A stretch of DNA of 43,453 bases from a virus, in the IMG/VR virus record IMGVR_UViG_3300037963_007019, positions 1 through 43,453 of that record, one strand, 5' to 3'. The position numbers and the translations under genes are program-made. Position 1 is the first letter of the stretch. Each line of letters opens with the position of its first letter. Shown here in pieces: positions 7,832 through 15,138 of the stretch. The notes below the pieces were generated by a model. It saw nothing but the letters and a program-made list of their open reading frames with translations. It did no database searches and had not been told where the DNA came from.

Positions 7832-8623
7832 ATGCTTGTAAGTCATGAGTCTCCTATTGATATCTTAGATAGATCTAAAGTTTATAACGATTACGATTAT
7901 GCCTTGGTTCATTTATTTGAAACCCATCCGGAGTATTATAATTTCTTTAAAAGATCTCTAGCAGAGGGTAGAGAAGTTTTACTAGATAATTCTATATTCG
8001 AGTTAGGTAAATCATTTGATCCGAAAGCATATGCTAAGTATATTGAAGAATTAAAACCTACTTTTTTCATTGTACCAGATGTTTTAGAAGATAGCTATGC
8101 TACTATGAGCTCATATCATAAATTTACTTTAAACTACCCTGATTTGCCTGGGTACCGTATTGGAGTGGTACAAGGTAAGACTTATGCAGAAATAGTAGAT
8201 TGTTATAACTATATGAGCGAACATGCTGATTATATTGCTATTTCATTTGATTATAGTTGGTATGATGTTGTAGCCTTAGGTAGTTATAAGCTAGAACGTT
8301 TTTGCAACGGTCGACCATATCTTATTAAAAGACTTATCGACGATGGTATCTGGAACTATAATAAGCCTCATCATTTACTTGGTTGTTCTTTGGCTAGAGA
8401 ATTTGGATACTATAAGCGTGATAATATACCTGGTATAAGATCTTGCGATACTTCTAATCCTATAGTAGCAGCTTTGAAAGGTAAACGATATATGGCTGGT
8501 TTTGGACTTAAAAGTAAACCGGCTACCTTATTAGCAGATTTAATTGATCATGAAGTGAATGAAGATGAGATGGAAGATATCTTATATAATACTAAAGAAT
8601 TTAAGAGAATTGTATTTAATTGA
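7832..8623 (+). CDS. dpdA: TGT/DpdA-like guanine transglycosylase
   Basis: A 263-residue TIM-barrel protein resembling tRNA-guanine transglycosylases. Landmarks align in order: LLDNSIFELG (D52, like the DSGGFQ aspartate), VPDVL at 81-85, VVQG at 112-115 (like VQGG), HLLG at 181-184 (like the GG/LMG substrate loop) and SCDTS with D206 as the likely nucleophile. The CxCxxC zinc site of true tRNA enzymes is absent and the protein is short. Both traits fit phage DpdA enzymes, which exchange guanine in DNA for a 7-deazaguanine. queF is in the same window. The frame is open from a TTG at 7799, but the TATAAT spacing favours the ATG at 7832. The DNA-versus-RNA target is inferred. Confidence 0.7.
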   Translation: MLVSHESPIDILDRSKVYNDYDYALVHLFETHPEYYNFFKRSLAEGREVLLDNSIFELGKSFDPKAYAKYIEELKPTFFIVPDVLEDSYATMSSYHKFTLNYPDLPGYRIGVVQGKTYAEIVDCYNYMSEHADYIAISFDYSWYDVVALGSYKLERFCNGRPYLIKRLIDDGIWNYNKPHHLLGCSLAREFGYYKRDNIPGIRSCDTSNPIVAALKGKRYMAGFGLKSKPATLLADLIDHEVNEDEMEDILYNTKEFKRIVFN

Positions 8624-8641
8624 AGATTATTTTAGTATATG

Positions 8642-8649
8642 CATAAATA
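8642..8649 (+). promoter_or_regulatory. Late promoter octamer CATAAATA
   Basis: CATAAATA ends five bases before the ATG at 8655, giving the small membrane protein its own late promoter. Confidence 0.6.
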
Positions 8650-8654
8650 AACGT

Positions 8655-8813
8655 ATGCCCAAAAGGGAAGTAGAATTATTTACCACGGATAGTGATTTCT
8701 ATCCTCTAGAAAATAGTAAGAAAAAAAGAGCATTTTTATTAGTTTTAACTTGGTTAATGACTACTGGACTATTGATTTTTATACCATACGTATTCTTAAA
8801 ATTATCTACTTAG
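8655..8813 (+). CDS. Small single-pass membrane protein
   Basis: A 52-residue protein with a charged, polar N-terminal half (residues 1-27, ending SKKKR) and one strongly hydrophobic C-terminal helix (about 28-50). The frame is open upstream to 8559, but the ATG at 8655 is set by the late octamer five bases before it, and the longer version would overlap the transglycosylase gene. The basic patch before the helix suggests the N-terminus stays in the cytoplasm. A role in lysis or host membrane takeover is possible but not shown. Its last eight bases overlap the end of the cyclase gene on the other strand. Confidence 0.6.
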   Translation: MPKREVELFTTDSDFYPLENSKKKRAFLLVLTWLMTTGLLIFIPYVFLKLST

Positions 8814-10857
8814 TAGTAAGTCTGTATATAGCATCCCACCCTTCACCTGGATCATTCTCTCGTAAATGATCTATTCTATTCATCATCATAACATAATATT
8901 CTTTTAATTCAGGGTATTTTTTACTATTTTTTACCCCCATTTTAATAGCTTCACCCCATACTCTATTTTTATAATAGTTAATAAACAGTTCATGATCAGA
9001 AGTATCTCCTCCGTGGTTAGCTAAACCAGTGTCGTTTAGTATGGTATATATTTTTATACCTTCTTTCTTTCCCTTAACAGCTATTTTATCAAGTTCCACA
9101 AAATTAAAAACTTCCTCTATACCTTCTATAGTCTTTTCACCTAGAAGTATTCCAACGTTATAATTTTTAGTTTGACCTTCTAATCTAGCAGCTAAATTAA
9201 CAGCATCACCTAAACAGGTATAGTCAAATCTCTGAGTAGATCCCATATTACCTACTACTACGTCACCTGAATTAATACCTATACCCATTTTTAAGATCAT
9301 AGAGTCATCATCTAATTCATTATTAACTTTTGATAATAAATTAAACATATCCAAAGCACATCTAATGCTATTGACTCTATGCTCCTTATCATCTAGAGGG
9401 GCGTTCCAAAATGCCATTAAAGCATCACCTATAAACTTATCAACAGTACCTTGATACTTAATTACACTTCCAGTCATAGGTGTTAAATATTCATTAATTA
9501 GCTTAGTTAAGCCCTGTGGATTTGATTTAAACTTTTCGCTTATAGATGTAAAGTCTCTTAAGTCACTAAACAGTATAGATAACTCTTTAGTATCTCCACC
9601 TAGTTGAAGCTTAGAAGGATCTTTTTGTAGTAGTTTTACTATTGAAGGTGCTAGATAATGCTCGAATTGACCTTTAATTTGTCTTTTTGATTTATTTTCT
9701 TGAACGAATCTAACAAATGTTGCGAATGACCAAGTTACAAATATTGTAAAAATAGGCCATGTAAAATCATATAACAGATTTGATTCAAACAGTTTATTAC
9801 CTATATATGGTAAGAAAAATATACTAACTAAAATAGTACATAAACTCCATATATAAGGTAGCCATAATGCAGTTATTATTATTAATGCACTTACTGCAGC
9901 TGCTACCATTAACTCATGTATAACAAATTCATCTTGTCTTTCTAATCTAGATTCATCTATCATCATTTGAAGAGTAGTAGCATGTACAAACTGACTATAT
10001 TTTGTTCCTAGAGCTGTAGGTACTGTATTAGTAAGACCTTCAGCTGCTGGAGATATAAAAACTATCTTGTCCTGAACTTTACTCCAGTCTTCATCTATAA
10101 ATGAAATGGTGGGTATATTATACTTGTAATTTAACCATACTCTAGAATTAAAATCTGTTTTTATTGGTTCCATCCCGTAAACTCTTAAAGCTAGTATTCC
10201 AGCTTCATCAGCTTTTACTTGATAAGAATCTTCACCTCCAAATAATCTAAGTACTTCTAAAGCTAAAGTTGGGTAATATTTACCCTTAATTTGTATTACT
10301 AACGGCATTCTTCTAACTACACCATCTAGCTCTGGAGCTGTAGCTAACATACCTACACCTGCTGCAGACTCGCCTAATTTTTTAACAGGTCCTATAGCTT
10401 CAGGATAATCAAATAAGTAGTTGTCTATATCGGATCCAATAACTGATATACCTCGTGGTACAGGAGTACCTTTACCTTTTGTACTAGCAGATTGACCAAG
10501 TACAACTGGTACTTGCTGCATAATATCTATAAGATAGTCATCTTGTTTTAATCTATCTTCCTCAGCATAAAGTATAGGTAGTACAACCAACGCCGCGCCA
10601 CTTTCATAAGCTTTTACTACGCTATCTGCAATTATATTTCTAGGCCATGGCCATTGACCATTTTTATCTAAACTAGCTTCATCTATTTCTACTATACAAA
10701 CACTATCAGAATCTACCTTTTCTTGCCCACGCTGATAAAAGTCAAATGATTTTAATCTTGCTGTCTCTACAAAAAACGGATCATATGTTCTTATAATAAG
10801 AAGAAATATAGTAAAAAGTAGGCATATTATGTAATTTTTAAAATTTAAGATTTTCAT
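8806..10857 (-). CDS. CHASE2-domain class III adenylate cyclase
   Basis: A 683-residue membrane receptor cyclase. Domain order: N-terminal membrane helix (about 8-23), extracytoplasmic CHASE2 sensor (about 28-310), three membrane helices (about 313-335, 338-353, 366-386), catalytic domain (about 425-610) and a C-terminal tail. The active site is intact: metal ligands D432 (FSDLRDFT) and D478 (IGDALMAF), purine-selecting K474 and T547, and transition-state N554 and R558 (NLAARLE). The K/T pair is typical of ATP-using class IIIb cyclases. This should make cAMP in response to an envelope signal. The start overlaps the FecR gene by four bases (ATGA). A full-length receptor cyclase in a phage is striking. 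Confidence 0.93.
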   Translation of the reverse strand: MKILNFKNYIICLLFTIFLLIIRTYDPFFVETARLKSFDFYQRGQEKVDSDSVCIVEIDEASLDKNGQWPWPRNIIADSVVKAYESGAALVVLPILYAEEDRLKQDDYLIDIMQQVPVVLGQSASTKGKGTPVPRGISVIGSDIDNYLFDYPEAIGPVKKLGESAAGVGMLATAPELDGVVRRMPLVIQIKGKYYPTLALEVLRLFGGEDSYQVKADEAGILALRVYGMEPIKTDFNSRVWLNYKYNIPTISFIDEDWSKVQDKIVFISPAAEGLTNTVPTALGTKYSQFVHATTLQMMIDESRLERQDEFVIHELMVAAAVSALIIITALWLPYIWSLCTILVSIFFLPYIGNKLFESNLLYDFTWPIFTIFVTWSFATFVRFVQENKSKRQIKGQFEHYLAPSIVKLLQKDPSKLQLGGDTKELSILFSDLRDFTSISEKFKSNPQGLTKLINEYLTPMTGSVIKYQGTVDKFIGDALMAFWNAPLDDKEHRVNSIRCALDMFNLLSKVNNELDDDSMILKMGIGINSGDVVVGNMGSTQRFDYTCLGDAVNLAARLEGQTKNYNVGILLGEKTIEGIEEVFNFVELDKIAVKGKKEGIKIYTILNDTGLANHGGDTSDHELFINYYKNRVWGEAIKMGVKNSKKYPELKEYYVMMMNRIDHLRENDPGEGWDAIYRLTTK

Positions 10858-11732
10858 TGTTCAATATTAAAGATCACACTATTACCTCCATTTAGTTTAT
10901 AAACTCCTAAACCTCCTCCTTGATTATGGTTTATAGTAGCATTAGTGTCTTTTTCTAATCTAAGTGATAATACAGAGCCTTGATCGCTTCTTCTCTCTAA
11001 ACTTACACGTCCATCTTGCAATAAATTAAATATAGAAGGTATAGTTCTCTTTGTCTTTTCTTCTACGTTCTCATTATCAGCCATTCTCTGCTCATTTTCA
11101 TTATTCCTATCTCGCTGCTCTTCTTGCGATATACTAGTTACTCTTGCTCCTTTAACAGGTTTACTAGGTGGATTTATATTATTATCAACCCTAGTAACTT
11201 GATATGCTTGATTTAATAAAACTGTACCACCTGCATTACTAACCTCAATAGAACCAACGTACATATTACCGTTAGCATCTATTGATGGTAAGAGCTTAAA
11301 TGTTGATCTTCCAGCAGCGTCTATTGTCATAGTAAAATCAGTTCCTCTAACTGATACAGAAGCAGTAGGTGACGATATCTTTACATTCTTCCTACTATTT
11401 TTAGCTATTAATCCGGATGAATATCTTAATGAACCTAATTTACCTTTTATAGATAGCTTTCCTGTTTTAGATTTATCATCGTAAACAAACTCATCAATTT
11501 TTAACTTTGAATATTCAGATAGAGCTACTTTAGTATTATCTACGAATACTACTTTTATAGTACCATTTAACGTCTCAAGATCATCATTCATTTTAACTGG
11601 AGTCTTTAACTCAGTTAAAATTTTATCTTGTTCTCTAGTTATTTGAGCTCGTTGAGTTTGTTTTTCAACTTCGCCTATTGCAAAACTACGGCTGCTGACC
11701 GCCATTAGAAGGGCCATCGACACCATGACCAT
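10854..11732 (-). CDS. Secreted FecR-domain protein
   Basis: The frame is open from 11858, but the in-frame ATG at 11732 (others at 11726, 11717 and 11705) starts a plausible signal peptide ending SRSFA and avoids a long overlap with the curlin-like gene. That gives 292 residues. After the signal peptide, a FecR-type beta domain includes the diagnostic SPTASVSVRGTDFTM segment (about residues 120-134) and a QAYQVTRV strand. A charged linker rich in Asn, Glu and Arg and a beta-like C-terminus follow. In bacteria, FecR-domain genes often sit next to CHASE2-cyclase genes, as here. It probably works in the periplasm with the cyclase sensor. The exact start is uncertain. Confidence 0.8.
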   Translation of the reverse strand: MVMVSMALLMAVSSRSFAIGEVEKQTQRAQITREQDKILTELKTPVKMNDDLETLNGTIKVVFVDNTKVALSEYSKLKIDEFVYDDKSKTGKLSIKGKLGSLRYSSGLIAKNSRKNVKISSPTASVSVRGTDFTMTIDAAGRSTFKLLPSIDANGNMYVGSIEVSNAGGTVLLNQAYQVTRVDNNINPPSKPVKGARVTSISQEEQRDRNNENEQRMADNENVEEKTKRTIPSIFNLLQDGRVSLERRSDQGSVLSLRLEKDTNATINHNQGGGLGVYKLNGGNSVIFNIEQ

Positions 11733-12453
11733 TTGTAACTTCAACGCTAAGCAAGTTAGTTTCGCCGAGATATGTCGGAGCTGTTCCATCGGATTGTAGT
11801 ATAGTATAGTTATTATCACTTCCAGAAACTGAGAGATCAATGTTGTTAGGGTCACCACCTAATTGAACTATATCTAGTCTGTTATTACTACCAAATATAT
11901 CAACTAACTGATTATTACCAATACCACCAGTTTGACCTTCCTGATATGAATTAACTATATTTTCATTTCCTAGAATAGTGTAATCATTATTTACATTATC
12001 GCTATCATATATTTGAAAAAGCATATTGTTATTGTTACCTTCAATACTCAAGTCTAACGTTGAGCTATTAGTAAAAGCAGGAGTAACTATATCATCATCA
12101 GCAGCAACATTTATCACATTATTGTTTCCAGCAATATCAAGTAAAAACGTATTTTCATTTCCTTCTATTACAGTTTCTATATCGTTTCCTGTACCAGTTA
12201 TTAAGAAGTCAAAAAGCTCTCCGTTACCAACATTATTAAGATCTAAAATGTTTTCATCACCAACAAATACTAAATCATAGTCTTTATTTTCCCCCTGTAA
12301 TCTCGATCTTTTATCAGTATCACCAATTTGGTTAGAAGCACCAAACTGTATAATATCAAAGGTACCAGTATTACCTGATTGATCTAAATAGATTTCATTA
12401 TTAGCAGTAGCTAATAACGACGATAACATAAGCGCAAAAATAGTTTTCTTCAT
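11686..12453 (-). CDS. Curlin-like secreted solenoid protein (CsgA-like)
   Basis: A 255-residue protein with a signal peptide (MKKTIFALMLSSLLATA) and a body of G-x-x-N turns separated by short beta strands. Turn glycines at 54, 65, 76, 87, 98 and 109 are exactly 11 residues apart, and others (27/38, 177/188/199) keep the same step. Two 11-residue strand-turn units equal the 22-23-residue curlin repeat, so a stacked beta-solenoid or amyloid fibre is likely. The first unit keeps Gln and Asn at curlin-like places (QFGASNQ). It lies directly after csgG, the exporter of curlins. It is more acidic and Asn-rich than E. coli CsgA, and the classic S-x5-Q-x-G repeat is degenerate. Confidence 0.75.
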   Translation of the reverse strand: MKKTIFALMLSSLLATANNEIYLDQSGNTGTFDIIQFGASNQIGDTDKRSRLQGENKDYDLVFVGDENILDLNNVGNGELFDFLITGTGNDIETVIEGNENTFLLDIAGNNNVINVAADDDIVTPAFTNSSTLDLSIEGNNNNMLFQIYDSDNVNNDYTILGNENIVNSYQEGQTGGIGNNQLVDIFGSNNRLDIVQLGGDPNNIDLSVSGSDNNYTILQSDGTAPTYLGETNLLSVEVTNGHGVDGPSNGGQQP

Positions 12454-12458
12454 GTAAG

Positions 12459-12466
12459 TATTTATT
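12459..12466 (-). promoter_or_regulatory. Late promoter octamer AATAAATA
   Basis: Minus-strand AATAAATA lies between csgG and the curlin-like gene, ending five bases before the ATG at 12453. The curlin-like, FecR and cyclase genes can thus have their own late transcript. Confidence 0.6.
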
Positions 12467-12477
12467 CAAATAGCTTA

Positions 12478-13278
12478 CTATTTACTCTCTTTAAACTTCC
12501 AATATTCCTCATCCTTACCCTTGTGAATAATATCGATAACAGCTTTATCTAGTGCAGCTCTTACACAAGTAGAAACTAATTCATTCTTTGCATAACCTAT
12601 TTCTGCTTCAGCGGGTAAAGTATCCATATCAAAGAATTTGAACAACGTGCCTGATATCTTGGTCGATATAATAGTCTTAGAAGAAGTAGTAGCTAATAGT
12701 ACTTCGCCTGTCATAGTACTTACTATTCTTAAAGCAATAGTAACTGTATCTTGCCTATATTCATCCGTCAACCCTACGCCTAAATATGCAGCTCCCGCGC
12801 CTCCAGTTATGTTATTAACATCATAATCTAATATACCACCAAAAGCTAAAACACCTGCGTATTTTTGCGGTGGTAGGGCTACTGGCTCTTGATCAAAAGA
12901 TTGTCTAGTTTGATTTACTAAAGATCTTTCCCTTAAAACACTTTCTTGTTCAGCTCTTTCTAAAACTTTAAACCAACCAGTAGCCATTAACGACTCCATC
13001 AAATAAGCTTCTGCACCTTGAGTAACAGCTGATGAGAAAGTTGCGTAATTATCTGAAGTTGACCGCTTACCAGTTAAATCTCTAAACTTACCTACTCCAA
13101 TATAAATTTCTGGGCCATCAAGCTTAGGTACACTTTTTAACTCTTCTATAAGAGGTGTAGTATTAATTTTTGGTAAAGTAAAGTCAGGTTTAGTCTTACT
13201 ATTATGAGTAATAGTATTACAGCTAGAACATATACTTATTAAAGAAAGTATAGTTAAAATTTTACTCACCTTCAGCAT
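12478..13278 (-). CDS. csgG: Curli export channel CsgG
   Basis: A 266-residue CsgG-family outer-membrane lipoprotein. The signal peptide ends in a lipobox-like SICSSC with C20 as the likely lipidated residue. The core aligns along its length with E. coli CsgG: IYIGVGKFRDLTG, FSSAVTQGA, GWFKVLERAEQESVLRER, LAFGGILDYD, TGGAGAAYLGVG, LRIVSTMTGEVL, SSKTIIS and EIGYAKNELV. CsgG forms a nine-subunit diffusion channel that secretes curlins. The phenylalanine of the constriction loop (TFSS for NFST in E. coli) is kept. It overlaps csgF by 17 bases, so the two are probably co-translated. Confidence 0.95.
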   Translation of the reverse strand: MLKVSKILTILSLISICSSCNTITHNSKTKPDFTLPKINTTPLIEELKSVPKLDGPEIYIGVGKFRDLTGKRSTSDNYATFSSAVTQGAEAYLMESLMATGWFKVLERAEQESVLRERSLVNQTRQSFDQEPVALPPQKYAGVLAFGGILDYDVNNITGGAGAAYLGVGLTDEYRQDTVTIALRIVSTMTGEVLLATTSSKTIISTKISGTLFKFFDMDTLPAEAEIGYAKNELVSTCVRAALDKAVIDIIHKGKDEEYWKFKESK

Positions 13279-13735
13279 CTTCTCCTAATCCAGTATCTGG
13301 TAATGATAAAGTACCAATTGGAATAGTAATAGTTGTAACTTCTCCATCAGTACTGTATACAGATAGAGTAATAGTATCACCGATCTTACCCCAAGTAACT
13401 GTATTACCATCTAACGTAAACTGTCCTGCGTCTGCTCCAGCTTCAGCAAACAACTGCTCAGTAACTTGTTTAGAGAGTTCAGAATATATTCTTGTTTGAA
13501 GATTCGAAAGAAAAGCATTGATAGGCTCTCTTTGTTCTAAAAGACCTAGCTGTAACTCTAGAGATCTTAATTCATCTCTGATAGACTTCTTTCTATTATA
13601 GCGCATATTATTAAGATTAATTTGATGCGCGCTATAGCCTATACCGCTAAAGGTTGGAGATTTAAATTTAAAAACCAAACCGTCACCTAAAACTTGCGTA
13701 GATAACAGTATTAATACTAAAAAGATTAGCTTCAT
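13262..13735 (-). CDS. csgF: Curli assembly factor CsgF
   Basis: A 157-residue protein with a signal peptide (residues 1-17) followed by a mature N-terminus beginning DGLVFKFKSPTFSG. This matches the CsgF segment (FQF.NPNFGG) that plugs into the CsgG channel. A middle helical part (about 50-95) and a C-terminal beta domain (about 105-148, ITLSVYSTDGEVTTI) follow the CsgF plan. The tail is acidic. In E. coli, CsgF forms a second constriction on CsgG and helps anchor nucleation at the cell surface. CsgE, CsgB and CsgC are not in this window. A degenerate late octamer (AGTAAATA, 13743-13750) precedes it. Confidence 0.88.
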   Translation of the reverse strand: MKLIFLVLILLSTQVLGDGLVFKFKSPTFSGIGYSAHQINLNNMRYNRKKSIRDELRSLELQLGLLEQREPINAFLSNLQTRIYSELSKQVTEQLFAEAGADAGQFTLDGNTVTWGKIGDTITLSVYSTDGEVTTITIPIGTLSLPDTGLGEDAEGE

Positions 13736-14043
13736 ACGTTTTTATTTACTCCCTTCTTTGGATTTTTCATTACTTTTTTTTCAACTACTATGCTTATTTT
13801 ATCTTTATCCTTCTCTTCAGCCTCTTCTAAAATAAGATTTATCTTCGTCATTAATCTAATCATATCATTATCTAACATTCTAACCTTATCTATAAGATTA
13901 ATAACTATAGACATAGCGTCATCTATAACCGGTTTTATTTCTCTAGTTACCCATTTCCATATATAAAAAACAAAATAACCTAATCCACAAGCTGCCATTA
14001 TTGGAAACCCGTATTTACTTATACCTTCAATTATATTTTCCAT
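13732..14043 (-). CDS. Small membrane protein with coiled tail, holin-like
   Basis: A 103-residue protein with an N-terminal segment (about 1-13, GISKYGFPI), one membrane helix (about 13-30), a helical and charged cytoplasmic part (about 35-80) and a basic C-terminus. The KYGFPI entry and short helix-coil plan resemble the BhlA/UviB-type holin family, but the match is by eye. It is a paralogue of the gene just upstream (shared FPI.A......F.....W/F pattern). Its start overlaps the upstream stop and its end overlaps csgF by four bases, so it is part of the curli transcription unit. Confidence 0.65.
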   Translation of the reverse strand: MENIIEGISKYGFPIMAACGLGYFVFYIWKWVTREIKPVIDDAMSIVINLIDKVRMLDNDMIRLMTKINLILEEAEEKDKDKISIVVEKKVMKNPKKGVNKNV

Positions 14044-14324
14044 TAGTCTTTTCTCGCGTCCTCCTTTCCTTCGCTTGCAGCTAATCTTTCTATATTAGGC
14101 TTCTTACCAAAAGCACAAGATATCAAAGTATCAATCTTTACTATATCATTATTCATAGTATCTATTCTATTCACAATACCTTTTATTAAACCACACAATC
14201 CTTTAATAGAACTAGTTAACTCGCTAAGTATAAATTTTAGAATTATAAATATAAAGAATCCACAAGCTACTGCACCAGCTATAGGGAATCCAACTTTTTC
14301 AATTATTGTAAAGAATCCTTCCAT
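14043..14324 (-). CDS. Small membrane protein, paralogue of the next gene
   Basis: A 93-residue protein with KVGFPI at 10-15, a long hydrophobic helix (about 14-33) and a helical C-terminal part with heptad-like spacing (about 40-68), then a charged end. The layout and the GFPI motif match the downstream gene, so the two are tandem duplicates that have diverged. A variant late octamer (ACTAAATA, 14332-14339) lies seven bases before the ATG. It heads the unit containing csgF, csgG, the curlin-like gene, FecR and cyclase. It could be a holin or a membrane adaptor for the export system. Confidence 0.65.
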   Translation of the reverse strand: MEGFFTIIEKVGFPIAGAVACGFFIFIILKFILSELTSSIKGLCGLIKGIVNRIDTMNNDIVKIDTLISCAFGKKPNIERLAASEGKEDARKD

Positions 14325-14331
14325 TTTAATA

Positions 14332-14339
14332 TATTTAGT
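14332..14339 (-). promoter_or_regulatory. Variant late promoter ACTAAATA
   Basis: A degenerate octamer seven bases before the ATG at 14324, at the head of the curli unit. It is weaker than the other late sites. Confidence 0.35.
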
Positions 14340-14367
14340 TGAAAAATGTAATATTTGTCTATATAAT
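14339..14367 (+). promoter_or_regulatory. Sigma70-type promoter TTGAAA-17-TATAAT
   Basis: TTGAAA at 14339-14344 and TATAAT at 14362-14367 are separated by 17 bases, the best full sigma70 promoter in the window. The predicted start is near 14374, seven bases before the ATG at 14381. Confidence 0.65.
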
Positions 14368-14380
14368 ATATAGTAACGTC

Positions 14381-14761
14381 ATGGCACAGTTAATATTACA
14401 TTTGGTAGGAGATTACCTCCTCCAATCAGGCTGGATGGCGAATAATAAATCTAAAAGTAGTTTAGCGGCGGGAGTTCATGCCTTAACATATTCTCTACCC
14501 TTTCTTATTCTTAGACCCTCTTTGGCAGCGTGGCTAGTAATATTTATAACGCATTTTTTCATAGATCGTTATGCATTAGCTAGGCATGTTGCTGTAGTAA
14601 AAAATTATTTAGCTCCTAAAAGACATTGGCTAAAGAAAGATAATATATCTCAATTTGGTTATTGTAAAAAAACGCCCGATTTCTTAGCTATTTGGCTATT
14701 GATTATTACTGATAATACACTACACTTAACTATAAACTATCTCGCACTAAAGTACCTTTAG
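14381..14761 (+). CDS. DUF3307-like membrane protein
   Basis: A 126-residue polytopic membrane protein. It begins with HLVGDYLLQSGWMANNKS (about 6-23), followed by hydrophobic segments at about 27-42, 45-58 and 98-120, and a conserved-looking THFFIDRYALAR stretch. This pattern fits the DUF3307 family found in phages and bacteria; its function is unknown. The frame is open from a TTG at 14339, but that codon belongs to the -35 element and the ATG at 14381 follows the predicted transcription start. The SprT-like gene follows. Confidence 0.7.
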   Translation: MAQLILHLVGDYLLQSGWMANNKSKSSLAAGVHALTYSLPFLILRPSLAAWLVIFITHFFIDRYALARHVAVVKNYLAPKRHWLKKDNISQFGYCKKTPDFLAIWLLIITDNTLHLTINYLALKYL

Positions 14762-14770
14762 GAACTCTGA

Positions 14771-14776
14771 TATAAT
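14771..14776 (+). promoter_or_regulatory. TATAAT element six bases before ATG
   Basis: TATAAT is exactly six bases before the ATG at 14783. The -35 region (TAAAGT) is poor. Confidence 0.5.
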
Positions 14777-14782
14777 TAATAT

Positions 14783-15118
14783 ATGAAATTTTTGGAATCT
14801 ACTCTTCAAACATATTCCCGTAAAGTAGTAGAATGGTTCATAAAAAAATATAAATTAGATTGCAAAGTTAAGATAAAACTAGTTCCTTATGAATCTATCG
14901 ATTGTTGGGGTTGTACCGAGGAAAGTAAAAAGCGAGGAGAATACAACGTTTGGGTAGCTAAGGACCAGTCGCTAAGAGAGTTTATCGCTACTTTAATTCA
15001 TGAATTAGTTCATGTAAAGCAGTACGAAAAAAAGAAATGGTCGGGTACAGGAGAGGCTGAAGCTAATAGATTGCAATATAAATTAGCTGATAGAGTTTGG
15101 ATAGATGGCATTCTCTAA
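14783..15118 (+). CDS. SprT-like zinc metalloprotein
   Basis: A 111-residue protein with the HExxH zinc motif H73-E74-x-x-H77 (HELVHVKQY) and an acidic third-ligand helix about 15 residues later (E91/E93 in GEAEAN), the arrangement of the SprT/Spartan-like minimal protease fold. A CWGC pair at 41-44 is unusual and may bind metal. SprT-like domains in cells cleave DNA-protein crosslinks; a phage role in DNA maintenance is possible but not shown. Its end overlaps the open frame upstream of the formyltransferase, not that gene's chosen start. Confidence 0.65.
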   Translation: MKFLESTLQTYSRKVVEWFIKKYKLDCKVKIKLVPYESIDCWGCTEESKKRGEYNVWVAKDQSLREFIATLIHELVHVKQYEKKKWSGTGEAEANRLQYKLADRVWIDGIL

Positions 15119-15126
15119 AATTTTTA

Positions 15127-15132
15127 TATAAT
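15127..15132 (+). promoter_or_regulatory. TATAAT element six bases before ATG
   Basis: TATAAT is exactly six bases before the ATG at 15139, at the head of the formyltransferase-kinase-queF unit. Confidence 0.5.
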
Positions 15133-15138
15133 TTTTTA

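Noticed and set aside
8559-8654. Longer N-terminus for the small membrane protein
   Set aside because: It would overlap the transglycosylase gene in another frame, and the late octamer fixes the start at 8655.
12026-12280. 84-residue plus-strand frame inside the curlin-like gene
   Set aside because: A shadow arising from the repetitive Asn/Gly codons on the other strand.
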